A stretch of 64,000 bases of DNA, taken from contig NC_030857.1 in the NCBI RefSeq assembly GCF_000208745.1, forward strand, positions 17,497,433-17,561,432, in the 5' to 3' direction. Numbering within the stretch: the first letter of the stretch is position 1; each line of letters begins with the position of its first letter. The stretch is from Theobroma cacao (lineage: Eukaryota; Streptophyta; Magnoliopsida; Malvales; Malvaceae). Shown piece by piece: positions 50,685-61,936 of this stretch. The notes under the pieces were generated by a model. It was not told where the DNA came from. It was given only the letters and a program-made list of their open reading frames with translations, and made no database searches. Both the position numbers and the translations under genes were made by a program.

Positions 50685-51089
50685 ACATAATACTTAAAAA
50701 AAATTTAAATAAGTTTTTATTTTTTTATTATATATAATATAATCGTTATATTTTTATTTTGAATCAAATAAATTTTTATGATCAGTAAACGTCACTTATC
50801 AATTTATGTCACATGATATTGACAAGATATATTAACAGACCATAACGAATGATAATATGATAATATAATCATGTAATATTTTTCATTTTTTATGTTAATA
50901 CTACGTTAGTGGCACGTAAATATAAAATAAAAAATTATATTTTAATTAATAATAGTTAATTAATCATTAATTACAAAGTTTATTTGATTAAAAATAAAAA
51001 TATAAAAACTTGATTGAACGCAATAGAAGAATAAAGATTTTTATCTAAATTATTTGAATAATTTAAAAAAATTTTAAAATATTATGTCA
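50685..51089. repeat. MITE-like long-inverted-repeat element, copy D
   Basis: Starts CATAATACTTAAAA and ends TTTTAAAATATTATGTCA. The two arms of about 130 bp are inverted copies (left ATTTTGAATCAAATAAATTT, right TTTATTTGATTAAAAATAAA). The middle carries TCATGTAATATTTTTCATTT. No coding. Confidence 0.7.
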
Positions 51090-51659
51090 AAAAATAACTT
51101 TTCCATATGATAAAAGTACTAATTTGCTAACATGGCATCAAGAATAAGTTTATAATATATGATTAGATCTAATCAAGAACATTTCATGTTAATTCTTTCA
51201 AAAAAAAATAAGAAAAAAAAAAGAGAATATATCATATTAGAGTTAATTACAAAAAAAAAAAAGTACTTGAAAAATAGCAAATTATCAATCATGTACCTAA
51301 ACTAAAAGAAATGTGCAATATGGAGGGAAGAAATGGTACAGATAAATTCAATTTGAACGTCCTTAATTAGCAAAGTGACACTCAGTATGAATAGCTCTTT
51401 AGGGCAAAGGCCAAAAGGGAAAAATAGACCAAGTAGGAAGAAGCCAGTCGTGGGAGATATCCTAAAGTAGTACCATAAATAAAACCTTGGGGTAGAAATT
51501 GATGAGTTTTATAGGAGGGAATAGAGCTAAGATCATGATGCTAAGGACATTGATCCCAAAATGCTCTAGGTGGGGGAATATGAACAATATGGTAACTGTT
51601 GAGGTCTTGAAGAGGTTTGGCTGGTGTTTGATCCATGAAATGTCTTGACCAACCGCAAG
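51090..51659. other. AT-rich non-coding spacer
   Basis: Poly-A runs near 51200 and 51250; no gene seen. Confidence 0.45.
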
Positions 51660-52250
51660 CTTGCAACATTACAAAAAAAAAAAAGGATAAAAATAGGGCA
51701 TTATCGACACTATATTTTGTCAATGAAATTTCGTTGGTATTTATCAATTGAATGTTGGCCACTTAGTCTATATTATATTATCGATGAAACACCAACGGAT
51801 GTTATCGATGAAATTAGAATAATTAGTAATTAATCAATGATGAATTGACATTAAAAATACTGACAGATCGATCCGTTGACAATATACTGTGCTGACAAGC
51901 TTATCAACAAAATGTTCCGTTGGTAGCATGGATCGGCATAGGTTACCTTTACTGACGACATTAAGAAGGTCCTCAAGCCTTTTCCCCATTTGACCCTTTA
52001 AAAAAAAAAAAAACCCTACCCCTTCCCTCTCTTTTCTCTTTCCCCTCGCGCCATAGATCGCACACTCCTTGCCTCCTCCCGTCATCGATCGCAAAAATCA
52101 ACCTCTTTCCCGCTGATCGCACCCCTCTGCCATCAACCTATGAAACTCGCCTACCCTTTCTTCTCTTTTTCTTGAAAATCAACCTCCCCGTCGCCTCCCC
52201 TTACTTTGTTGTCGCTCTCTCCTCTCCTCTTGGTTGGGAAGACCAATAAA
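51660..52250. mobile_element. CACTA-like transposon end (tentative)
   Basis: Near 51665 the sequence CATTACAAAAAAA resembles the CACTACAAGAAA tip of CACTA elements. It is followed over 300 bp by many forward and inverted copies of a short motif around CCGTTGGTA/ATCGATGAAA (about 51735, 51790, 51870, 51920), as in subterminal regions, then by a pyrimidine-rich stretch (52010-52250). No transposase seen and the other end was not found. Confidence 0.4.
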
Positions 52251-53215
52251 CCCATAACCAAAAATACCCCTTTATTGTTTTATTAATTTGTTGTATTTAT
52301 TTTGTTATTTAAATTGTATATTTGTGTATAAGTGTTAAATTTGTTGAAATGTGAAATTTGTAAAATTTAATTATTAAATTATGTAAAATTTGTATTATTG
52401 TATGTTTGTGCAAACTGTATTATTTTATGTTTGTGAAATGTAAAAGTTTATTGTTTAATGTGTAAAATTTATTGTTATTGTTATCATTAATGCGTCGGTT
52501 TTGTTCAATTTGTTAAAATTTTTGCTGAATTGTATTGATTTATGTTAATTTGTGTTGATTTTATGTTGATTTTGTGTTGATAAATTTTATAATTTGATAC
52601 CATTTTTTAGCTCTAGACCATATATTATGTACATGGTTTTTCTTTGACTTTTTTTTTCTTTTTTTTACTATTGCTTATTACACTTTACTTTAAGTCCTCA
52701 AATTAAAATCTTATCTTAATCAAGCAAATATTTTTGTTTTGGTAAACACTAATTGTAACATCAAGGTCAAGCAATTTCTTTCTAGAAGAAAATACAATTA
52801 AAGAAGATATAAGTTGCTATATTTTGCAAACATTTTGAATTGTGCTTGTAATTTTATTTTTAATTTCTTCTTTTATTTTCACCCTTTTAAAAGTTTTCTA
52901 ATCTCTGTTGCATCTTTTACCCAAACTTATTAGTTAGACATTTTATTTTATCCTCTACGCTCGTGTATTACCATGTTTAAAATTTGTATATCTTTTACTT
53001 TATTAAAAACATATACTTTTATTTCCAATTATATTACTTTCATTTGAATTTAATTTTTTTTCTATATATTTTTTTATCAAATTTTAGTTTTCTTTTTTAC
53101 GCTCTTGCATGTATTTTTCTACCCTTGATATTTAAATCTTGGTTTCACTTGTGATTTCAAAAATGAGTTCAAAATTCTCTTCTACTTTTTTCAAATCAAG
53201 AACAAAATAAAATTT
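52251..53215. other. AT-rich non-coding DNA
   Basis: 52300-52600 is a run of simple TTTGTGAAATTTGT-like and TGTTGATTT-like repeats. No gene seen. Confidence 0.5.
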
Positions 53216-53566
53216 TGACATAATATCTAAAACAGTATTTAAATTAATTTAAAAATTTTAAATGAACTTTTACCAAATAAGTCTATATGAGTAATGATTG
53301 ATTAATTATTATTAATTAAAATATCACTTGTTATTCTATGTTACGTAATATTGATGTGATATATTAACATATTACAATAGAAATAATATAATACATTGAT
53401 ATCGTATAATTATATGATCATGTGATATTTTTTATTTTTAACATTAATAATAAATAAATATAAAATAATAAATAAAATTTAAATTAATAATAAATATTAA
53501 TTATAAAAATTTATTTAATTTAAAACAAAAATAAATAAACTTAATTGAAAATATAATATTATGAAA
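53216..53566. repeat. MITE-like long-inverted-repeat element, copy C
   Basis: Starts TGACATAATATCTAAAACAG. The middle has ATGATCATGTGATATTTTTT. The right arm includes TTTATTTAATTTAAAACAAA and ends near ATATTATGAAATGA. Somewhat shorter than copies A, B and D. Confidence 0.65.
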
Positions 53567-54189
53567 TGACAGCACCTTGGTAAACCGCCTCTAGTGGCTA
53601 GTCCTGTGTCTCGTGTCATGTTGTCCGGCTGCGGCGGAGCCCCAACCTTCGAGTGCGGAACATTCTTTAGAATCTCAAAGTCTAAACCCGACACAAGATA
53701 TGCGTTCTGTTCTGTAATAACAATTAACACCCCTACCTAGGCATGCAAGCTCCAAAGCCAAACCCCAAGCCTAAAAACCAAAACCCAAAGCACTTTTTCT
53801 ATTCTTCCCGGTCCCGACGCAACAGTTACCCTAACACGTTACTATATTTGTTAGCCATTTTGGCTCTCTTTTGTCTTTTCTTAACTCCCAAACAGTAGAT
53901 TTTCTTTCTTTTTTTTTTTCTTATATACACAAGCAAGCACAAGAGATTTTTTTTTCTTTTTTTAAAATTCAAAAACTATAGAAAGGGACAGCCAAGAAAA
54001 CCAACCAACAGCTTTGGGTTGCTTTGTGAAGCAAGAAAACACTTGGGGGTATTCGCGGGTCCTATTATTTCAATCTCAGAGTTTTTCTTTTTTTTAATCC
54101 CTTTTTTAGGTCGGCTTTTTTTTCAAGAGGAGACGGCAATGTCAAGGTCTCGTAAGAATTTTCAAAATGAAGAATATTTTTTTAAAAAA
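53567..54189 (+). other. possible promoter and 5' leader fragment of a lost gene
   Basis: A GC-richer stretch in AT-rich DNA: CCAAACCCCAAGCCTAAAA-type sequence at 53750-53790, pyrimidine runs, then an ATG at 54139 (MSRSRKNFQNE) preceded by GGAGACGGCA. A MITE copy begins about 50 bp later and no downstream exon follows. It looks like a gene start cut off by the MITE, but this is not proven. Confidence 0.25.
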
Positions 54190-54626
54190 ATTATAATATC
54201 TTTTTAATTATTTAAAAAAATTTTATTACGTTCAATTAAATTTTTAAATTTTTATTGTGTATCAAATAAGTTTTTATGATTAATATTTGACTAATTATTA
54301 TTAATTAAAAAATAACTTATCATTTTTTATCATGCGATGCTGACTTAATATATTAATATGTTATAATAGATAATAATATAATATTTTAATTAAACATTAT
54401 AATATAATCATGTATATTTCACTTTTTATATTAATATTACGTAAAGTACCTCACGACAAAAATAATAATAAGCAATTTTTAAGTAATAGTAGATAATTAA
54501 TTGTTAGTCATAAATAACTTATTTGATTTAAAATAAAAATATAAAAATTTAATTAAATGTAATAAAAAAATTAAAATTTATTTAAATTTTTTATACAATT
54601 CAAAAAAATTTTAAAATATTACACGA
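54190..54626. repeat. MITE-like long-inverted-repeat element, copy B
   Basis: Left arm TTCAATTAAATTTTTAAATT then TGTATCAAATAAGTTTTTAT; right arm ACTTATTTGATTTAAAATAA to TTTTAAAATATTACACG. Arms are inverted copies of each other and match copies A, C and D. Confidence 0.65.
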
Positions 54627-57088
54627 AAAAGAGAAAGATATTAATGATTGTTGTGATCAAATGACAGGCTGTCTCTAGGGCGTAGACGCGTGGCGAAACC
54701 AGAGACATTCTTGTAATGCGATGTTGGGCGTGGTCCACCTCGGAAATTGGCCTCCGGTGATATTATTCTTATTGACAGCTCTGTCACTATGTAGTATTTT
54801 GCTGTATTGGATTCTTTGGGTTGAATTAATTAAAAGTGAAATTTCCAATTAGAAAGGCTGTTAAGTCATACGTGGAAATGGAAAATATTTTTTCTTTTTA
54901 TTTTGCTTTAAATATAAATATGCTGAATATATATATATATATATATATATATTTAAACATCAAGGTTACGTGCAAAGCGGTTTGTAATCTGTCATTTGAC
55001 TAACCCTAAGATTGTGCCGCCCACTGTTTTGAAAGATATTAACAGCTTAACCCTTCCATTGTCATCCATCAATCAATTGACATTTCTCCATTGCTTTTCT
55101 TTTTTTCTTTTTTTGATTATGAGACGCAACATATATTATTTACAATTAATTTCATTTTTTAATCTTATAATATCCTTCTCCTTAGAATAATTTTATCATC
55201 ATTAATTGAAAATGTTAAAACTAAAAATTCATTAATTGTTTGTTATCATGTATTAGTGCTTTTGTAAGAAGTTTTGATTCCGGGCTTTATCAGAAAAAAA
55301 AAAGACTTAAATGGATTTTGTATTTAAATTAAAAATTTTAAAAGGATTAAAATCAAACATCTTATTTGTACTTTTATAATTTAAAAACTTTTTTGATGCA
55401 CTAAACCGTACCTACATTGATGTCAATGGATATTTTATAATCAGTACCTTGAATTGCTTGACCCGATTAAGTAAGATTAAGATACTTTATAATTAGGTTT
55501 GGTTAAGATTTAGGTAGTAAAACTATTACTTATCATGAGTTCGAAAGGATTTGGGTAATGTTTTAAAATACTTATTATCAGGATCCGATTATAAATAATA
55601 ATTTTTACTATTAAAATTTAATTATATATATGTTATTTTTTATGAACTAACTTTAATTTATTAATTTAATTTTCATTAATAATATACATAAAAATTAGTT
55701 TCAATCTATTTTAATCAAATATTTAATGCACGGTAAGGATTCGAATAGTAATTTAGAAATTTAATCAAATACTTATAAGATTAAGGTTAAGGTATTTCCA
55801 AAATAAAAGATACATCCTTACTTATGTAATTTTAAAAAAGGTTAAAAATCGATAAGTTAAGGCATAAACTTTTGAAATCCTTTTTGATCATTCTATAGAT
55901 TTCATAGATAAAGAATATGGGAAAATGTATATTAATTTCTTTAAGACTAAGATATAAAACTTTCTTATAGGCAAAGTCACGAGACAAAAACATAAGAGGC
56001 TGGAAAGAGAAATAGCTGATTGAGATAAGGAAAGTTATTAGAATTGAACTAAGACTACTTAACATGACAAGTGTTTAACAAAATTAATTTGAATAACCAT
56101 GGTTTTATTAAAATTAATAATTTATATTTTGTTAAATAAATATAATTTTTTTAATGACATCGAGAAATGTCTAGAAAACAATCTATTAACTGAGGGTCAA
56201 AACTATACACATGTAATGTAGACTTCATTGATTGAAGGACGTGTATATATATATATATATAAAACATCATGATTTAGAAATAGGAAAGTTGAATGGCTTA
56301 AACTATTTGTGAGATGAAGATGAGCATGGAATCCTTAGGGATAAGGTCAAAAATATCAATGTGTAGATGAAATTGACGTTTAACAAAACTTGCTCAACAT
56401 TCCTTTCTGCCCCTATGATCATCACGACTAATCAACGTCTTGATTAATTCATATTCCACAAGGAAAATGTAAAAAACGAAAAATTTTCTTACATTGTCAC
56501 GGACCTAATAGTAATAAAAGATTAAATATATATTAAATTTATAAATAAGGGTGTTTCTTTCTTTAATAGATAATGTTCATGAATCACTATATATCTAATT
56601 TTTCATTACTATGAAACTTTTATGAAAAATATTATGATCGAGATAAGTTCGGATCATAAATAGTTGAATAATTAAATGATATTTAGTCGTTAAATCTTTT
56701 GAATCTAAAAGTTGTAATCTTCAAATTTGATTTTGATGTTGATAATTTCGAAAGGGTTCACCTAAAACCATGTTCCATTTGGAAAAAAAGCGAAAAAAAA
56801 GAAAAAGAAAAAGAGAAAATGGAAAGACAAAGAGGTTGAACGTGGGGCAAACAGAACACATAGTCAAGTTAGGGAAGGAAGAAGTAGTGGCAAAGATAGC
56901 GGTTTGGAATTAGAAGGGGGTGTGGAAGAGAGAGTGGGGTCCACTTACAAAGTGGCCTAATAGCTGGCAAACGGGTCTGACAGACTGGTTCTCTCCATGT
57001 CCAACAAATGTCGCCTCCATTCCTTCAAATCACACCTCATTTTAAGCCTAAAACCCCCCACTTTTCCCTTGAACTTGAAACCAAAGCC
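54627..57088. other. intergenic DNA upstream of the patellin gene
   Basis: TA microsatellites at about 54929-54952 and 56247-56261. 54660-54800 is GC-richer without recognisable coding. From about 56780 the sequence becomes purine-rich, then GC-richer toward the patellin promoter. Confidence 0.5.
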
Positions 57089-57118
57089 CACTCTCTCTCT
57101 CTCTCTCTTCTCTCCCCC
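57089..57118 (+). repeat. CT-rich leader tract before the patellin gene
   Basis: An almost pure CT run about 80-105 bp upstream of the patellin ATG, followed by more pyrimidine-rich sequence. Such tracts are common in plant 5' leaders and core promoters (Y patch). No clear TATA box is visible at a fitting distance upstream. Confidence 0.6.
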
Positions 57119-57194
57119 ATAATTCTCTTCCTACGGTGCAAACTCTCCTTGCCTCCCTCTCGGTCCGTTTCATTTTAGGATCATCAGCTCATCC

Positions 57195-59526
57195 ATGGCT
57201 GAGGAGACTCAAAAGCCAGAAGCAGCTGCAGCTGCTGCGCCAGCTGACGAGGTAGTGGTGGAGAAGCCTGAAGTTACTGAGAAAGAGCCACCACCGCCTG
57301 CTCCTGAGCCTGAGCCTGAGCCTGAGGCACCCGAGAAACCAGCAGCTGCTGTAGTTGAAGAGAAGGAAGCTGAGGTAGAGGCTGTTGAAGTTAAGAAGCC
57401 TAAGGTTGTGAAAAAAGAGACGAAGATCACTCAATCGGTTTCATTCAAGGAAGAAACCAATATAGTTGGTGAACTTCCTGAGTCACAGAAGAAGGCTCTT
57501 GAAGAGCTTAAACAGCTTATTCAGGAAGCCCTTAACAAGCACGAATTCACTGCTCCACCCCCATCACCAACCCCACCGCCCAAGCAAGAAGAAAAACCTG
57601 TTGCCGAGGAAAAGAAAGAGGAAGAGAAGAAAGAAGAAAAAGAAGAAGAGAAACCTGCTGCTGAAACTTCAGAAGAACCCAAAGTCGAAACTGAAGGAAA
57701 ATCTGAAGCCTCTGAAAAAGTCGAAACTGAAGAAAAATCTGAAGCCTCTGAAAAAGTCGAAACTGAAACACCCGCCCCTGTTGAAGTCAAGGAAGAAGAG
57801 AAGACCCCACCACCTGCTGAGGCACCAACCGAGACTGTGGTAGTCACAGAGGTGGTTGAGAAAGTGACAGCCGTCGACGACGATGGCGCCAAGACCGTGG
57901 AGGCAATCGAGGAGTCTGTGGTAGCCGTCTCTGCTCCTCCTCCAGCAGAGAAACAGGAGGAAGAGGCCTCTGCCTCCAAGGAAGCAGAGACGGCTCCTCC
58001 ATCAGAGGAGCAAAAAGAAGCTGAAGTCCCTCCACCTCCACCAGAAGAGGTGTCTATATGGGGAGTTCCGCTTCTTGCGGACGAGAGAAGCGATGTTATT
58101 CTATTGAAATTCCTGAGGGCAAGGGATTTCAAGGTGAAGGACGCATTCACTATGATCAAGAACACTGCCCGCTGGCGAAAGGAGTTTGGAATTGAAGGCT
58201 TGCTTGATGAAGAGCTTGGACATGAATTGGAGAAAGTGGTTTTCATGCACGGGTTTGATAAGGAAGGCCATCCGGTTTGCTACAACGTGTACGGAGAATT
58301 CCAGAACAAGGAGTTGTATCAGAATGCTTTTGCTGATGAGGAAAAACGATCCAAGTTCTTGAGGTGGAGGATTCAGTTCTTGGAAAAGAGCATCAGGAAG
58401 CTTGACTTCAGTCCTAGTGGTATCTGTACCATAGTTCAGGTCAACGATCTCAAGAACTCTCCCGGACCTGGCAAAAAGGAGCTCAGGCAAGCTACCAATC
58501 AGGCCCTTAACTTGCTTCAGGATAACTATCCCGAGTTTGTGGCCAAACAGGTATATTTAGCTTCTCAAAGATAAAAGGACAAATGTTTTAATCTATTTTA
58601 TTGTCTGTTATAATTTATTATTGGCTTTGTATTTTGAAGGTGTTTATCAATGTTCCATGGTGGTACCGGGCCTTCAATATGATGATTAGTCCTTTCCTGA
58701 CACAGAGAACCAAGAGCAAGTTTGTGTTCGCAGGTCCAGCCAAATCTGCTGAGACCCTCTTCAGGTAAGTGGACTCCAATAATTTCCTTCTCTTTCTAAC
58801 TTACGTGCCCATGAATAAGTATCCATGTTTATTACTTGATCAGTTAAATATCTCTCTAGTACATTTGTTTGCTTTCTATTGATGAGCTGTTTGATCGGTA
58901 TGAATGATTCTTTTGTTTTCTGTTCCTTTTTGTTTAGTATCATAAATGGCCTCTCTTTATAATTTTCCATGTAATTTATATAATAACCCTTGTCTTTTCT
59001 TGTGGACAAATAGATATATTGCTCCTGAACAAGTGCCAGTTCAGTATGGTGGACTGAGCAGGGAGGGTGAACAGGAATTTACCGTTGCTGATGCTGTCAC
59101 AGAGGTTACAATCAAGCCATCAACCAAGCACACCGTTGAGTTCCCTATAAATGAGGTAAGAGAAGAACATCTTGATCTTATTCATTAAATACCAATTTTG
59201 TAATCGATTCGTATCTTACTTAATTGCAATTTAACACTCTATGAACAATGTTTGGTTGTTGGAATTAGCAGAAGTGCAATCTGGTTTGGGAGCTCCGAGT
59301 TGTGGGATGGGATGTCAACTATGGGGCTGAATTTGTGCCAAGTGCTGAAGATGGATATACCGTGATTGTATCAAAGACAAGAAAAGTTACCACAGCTGAT
59401 GAAGCAGTGATCTCTGACAGCTTCAAAACTGGTGAACCTGGCAAGGTTGTTCTCACCGTTGATAACCAAACTTCAAAGAAGAAGAAGCTCCTCTACAGGT
59501 CCAAGACCAAGCCTTATTCTGATTGA
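57195..59526 (+). CDS. patellin (Sec14-GOLD lipid-binding protein)
   Basis: Complete four-exon gene: 57195-58550, 58640-58764, 59014-59155 and 59272-59526 (or 59269), giving 625 or 626 residues. Patellins bind phosphoinositides and act in membrane trafficking, cell-plate formation and auxin-carrier positioning. Residues 1-285 are acidic low-complexity sequence rich in Glu, Lys, Pro and Ala, with a conserved island KITQSVSFKEETN near residue 77 and PESQKKALEELKQLI after it. The Sec14 part starts at IWGVPLL (Trp289), continues through DVILLKFLRARDFKV (CRAL-TRIO N) and the lipid-binding core, which spans the exon 1/2 junction (FVAKQ|VFINVPWWY). The C-terminal GOLD domain runs from about residue 520 to the end (TVEFPINE, WELRVVGWDVNYGAEF), closing with the basic tail SKKKKLLYRSKTK. 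All phases agree. It resembles patellin-3-like proteins most, but the exact paralogue is uncertain. Confidence 0.95.
57684..57767 (+). repeat. 36-bp in-frame coding repeat in the patellin N-terminus
   Basis: Two near-perfect 36-bp units (57684-57719 and 57720-57755, one base different) plus a 12-bp partial third, encoding VETEGKSEASEK and VETEEKSEASEK, residues 164-187. The unit is a multiple of three, so copy number changes keep the frame. Confidence 0.9.
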
Positions 59527-61430
59527 AAGCTTCAATTACAATTCCTTTGGTGGGGCTTGAATTATCTGTCAAGTAGAAGACAGTGCATATGGCAGAATAA
59601 GAAGGGTTCTTTTGTTTTTTTTTTTATTTAAATGACAGGCTTTCTTTTTGCATAAAATTTAATTTTATAAATTTAGAGTCTTGGGGGATTTAATTTTATA
59701 TATATTTTTTCTATTAGTTTATTGGGGTTTTGGTTATTTGGTCTTTGATATATTGGTTAAATGATTCTGGGTACCATTGAAGAAGAGAATATTTGAGGAA
59801 TATGAATGGGAGGGGATGGGACATGTGTGCAATGTGAAAAGAAACTGTTGTTATTCTGGATACTCTTTGCCTGTAAAGTTTGTGTAAATTTCTTGGTGTA
59901 TTATCTTTTCTCTCTTGTTCTATGTTCATTCATAATTTGTTATCAACTTGGGGTTTTTTTTTTCCTTTTCTTTTAATAGTTAATTTTGTCTTCACATGAA
60001 CGGGTTATAGGAGGGAATCTTGTTCTTGTGGAAATGCAACAGTTAGGTATGCACGGTGCAAGTTCAGATTCCCCTAGGGAGTAATCATCGAAGTTGACAA
60101 TAAGGTCTCGGATTGGAATAAAGTTGACGTGAGGGAAAGAAATAGTCAGGGGAACAGCCGGAATTCTAAGATGATGCTCTTCAATGTCGGGTGTCACGCT
60201 TCACGCAAATCTATTTAAACTTTATAGTTTTAAATCTTGTAATAAAAGATAATATAAATATTTAAATATTTAATTTTTATTATAATATATAATCAACATG
60301 AGATTCGAGACTCGTTTCGATATCCTGTGAATGGGATTTAATTGGAAAGAGAATGCTTTATTTATAAATTTGTTTTCTTTTCCTCAAATTAAAGAAGGGA
60401 GCAGTAAATCTGTGAAGCACTTTTGGGCAGAAAAAAGTAAAAGAAGGGGGGCTTTTTGCCTGGTATGGCGCCAAGTGCCTTTACTGGTGTCATTTGATTC
60501 TTTTGTTGTGGGGGATTAGAGACATTAGTAATCATAATCCCCACCACCTTAATTAAAGATGATGTGATTCATGATTTGCTCCCAATTCATAATCAATCAG
60601 CGCCGGATTCAGGGTGGGGCAGGCAGCTAATCCTAACATGCCTTTCATATAAATACTAAAATTGTTCAAAATTTTTCATAGAATGAGTACTAAGAATTAC
60701 TTTACCTAAAATTGAAACTATTAAATCATCTTTATTCATGATGGGAAAACTCTTTTGTGCAAAATATTTCCCTGTGAAATATAAGTTACGTTTTTCTAAA
60801 TTGATTACTCTCTTTTTATAATTAGTACTCTGATATCAAAACACTGCTAATACTCGATAAGCAATGCTTTATAGTTACTATTCCGGTTGATCTTTTGTAT
60901 CAAAAAATCTTGTGAGATTGGTTACACGCGAGGATATCATTACAATGCAACAAGGTTACCATAACAAGTTGCAATATAGCATGACGATCTCTTTAGTCAG
61001 GGGAATTATGCACCAACCAATGAGACATTAGGCACCAATTAATAAGACAAATGCTCGGGTGCAAGTCAATTAGAATATCTTGGTGTATACTTAATGTTAA
61101 GATTACTTGTTTATGGTGTCCCTTTTTGTTAGTGTAAATAATTTGAATCTTTTCTATATTATCAAAAAGATTTTTATTTAACGTAATTGAGTATCTAGAT
61201 TTTTGTACTATTATAAAATTTCTCTGAGCTATTTTTCATATTTTTATAATATTTTTCATTCTTTAATAAAAATGCTCATTTTATAAAATTTTCACCCATA
61301 TAATCAATAATCATGGTTCGATGTCTTGCAATTTATATTTTTATATTTGATTTTGTTGGTGAATGTCCATTAAGATGTTATTTATTAATCGATCGTTAAT
61401 TCGATAAATATTTTATTTAATATAATAATT
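59527..61430. other. patellin 3' region and intergenic DNA
   Basis: The first 400 bp likely hold the patellin 3' UTR. At 59973-60197 the minus strand has an open frame of 74 codons with non-repetitive composition (RIPAVPLTISFPHVNFIPI) that I do not recognise. No complete gene seen. Confidence 0.45.
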
Positions 61431-61829
61431 TGACATAATACTTAAAAAGATTTTAAATTATGTAAAAAAATTTAAATAAATCTTTATTTTTTTATTACAT
61501 TTAATCAAGTTTTTATATTTTTATTTTGAGTCAAATAAGCTCATATTAGTGATAGTTGACTAACTGTTATTATCATTTATCATTTTATTCCACATGATAT
61601 GCTGATATGTTATAATGAATAATGATGTTGTAAGATGATATAGTCATATGTCATTTCACTTTCCATGTTAACATCACATCAATGCCATATAGGTATAAAA
61701 TAATAAGTAAAATTTTAATTAATAATAATTAGTCAACTGTCAATTATAAAGGCCTATTTGACTCAAAATATAAGTACATGAACTTAATTAATCGAACGTA
61801 ATAAAAAATTAAATATTTATTTAAATTTA
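61431..61829. repeat. MITE-like long-inverted-repeat element, copy A
   Basis: Starts TGACATAATACTTAAAAAG. The left arm TTTTGAGTCAAATAAGCTC and TTGACTAACTG are mirrored on the right by CAGTTGACTAATT-type sequence (AGTCAACTGTC, GCCTATTTGACTCAAAATA). About 400 bp, no coding. Confidence 0.7.
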
Positions 61830-61936
61830 GGGATGTCAACGAGTAGGGTATTCTATAATTTCAAGGTACCTGAACTCTAACCCTATAAAAAATTAACTAC
61901 TCTAACCCTATTAACTATCCCAATAATTTTAAAATT

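Noticed and set aside
57521..58246. Long minus-strand open frame of 241 codons opposite the patellin gene
   Set aside because: Its Ser-rich composition is the mirror of the Glu/Lys-rich coding strand; it is a shadow.
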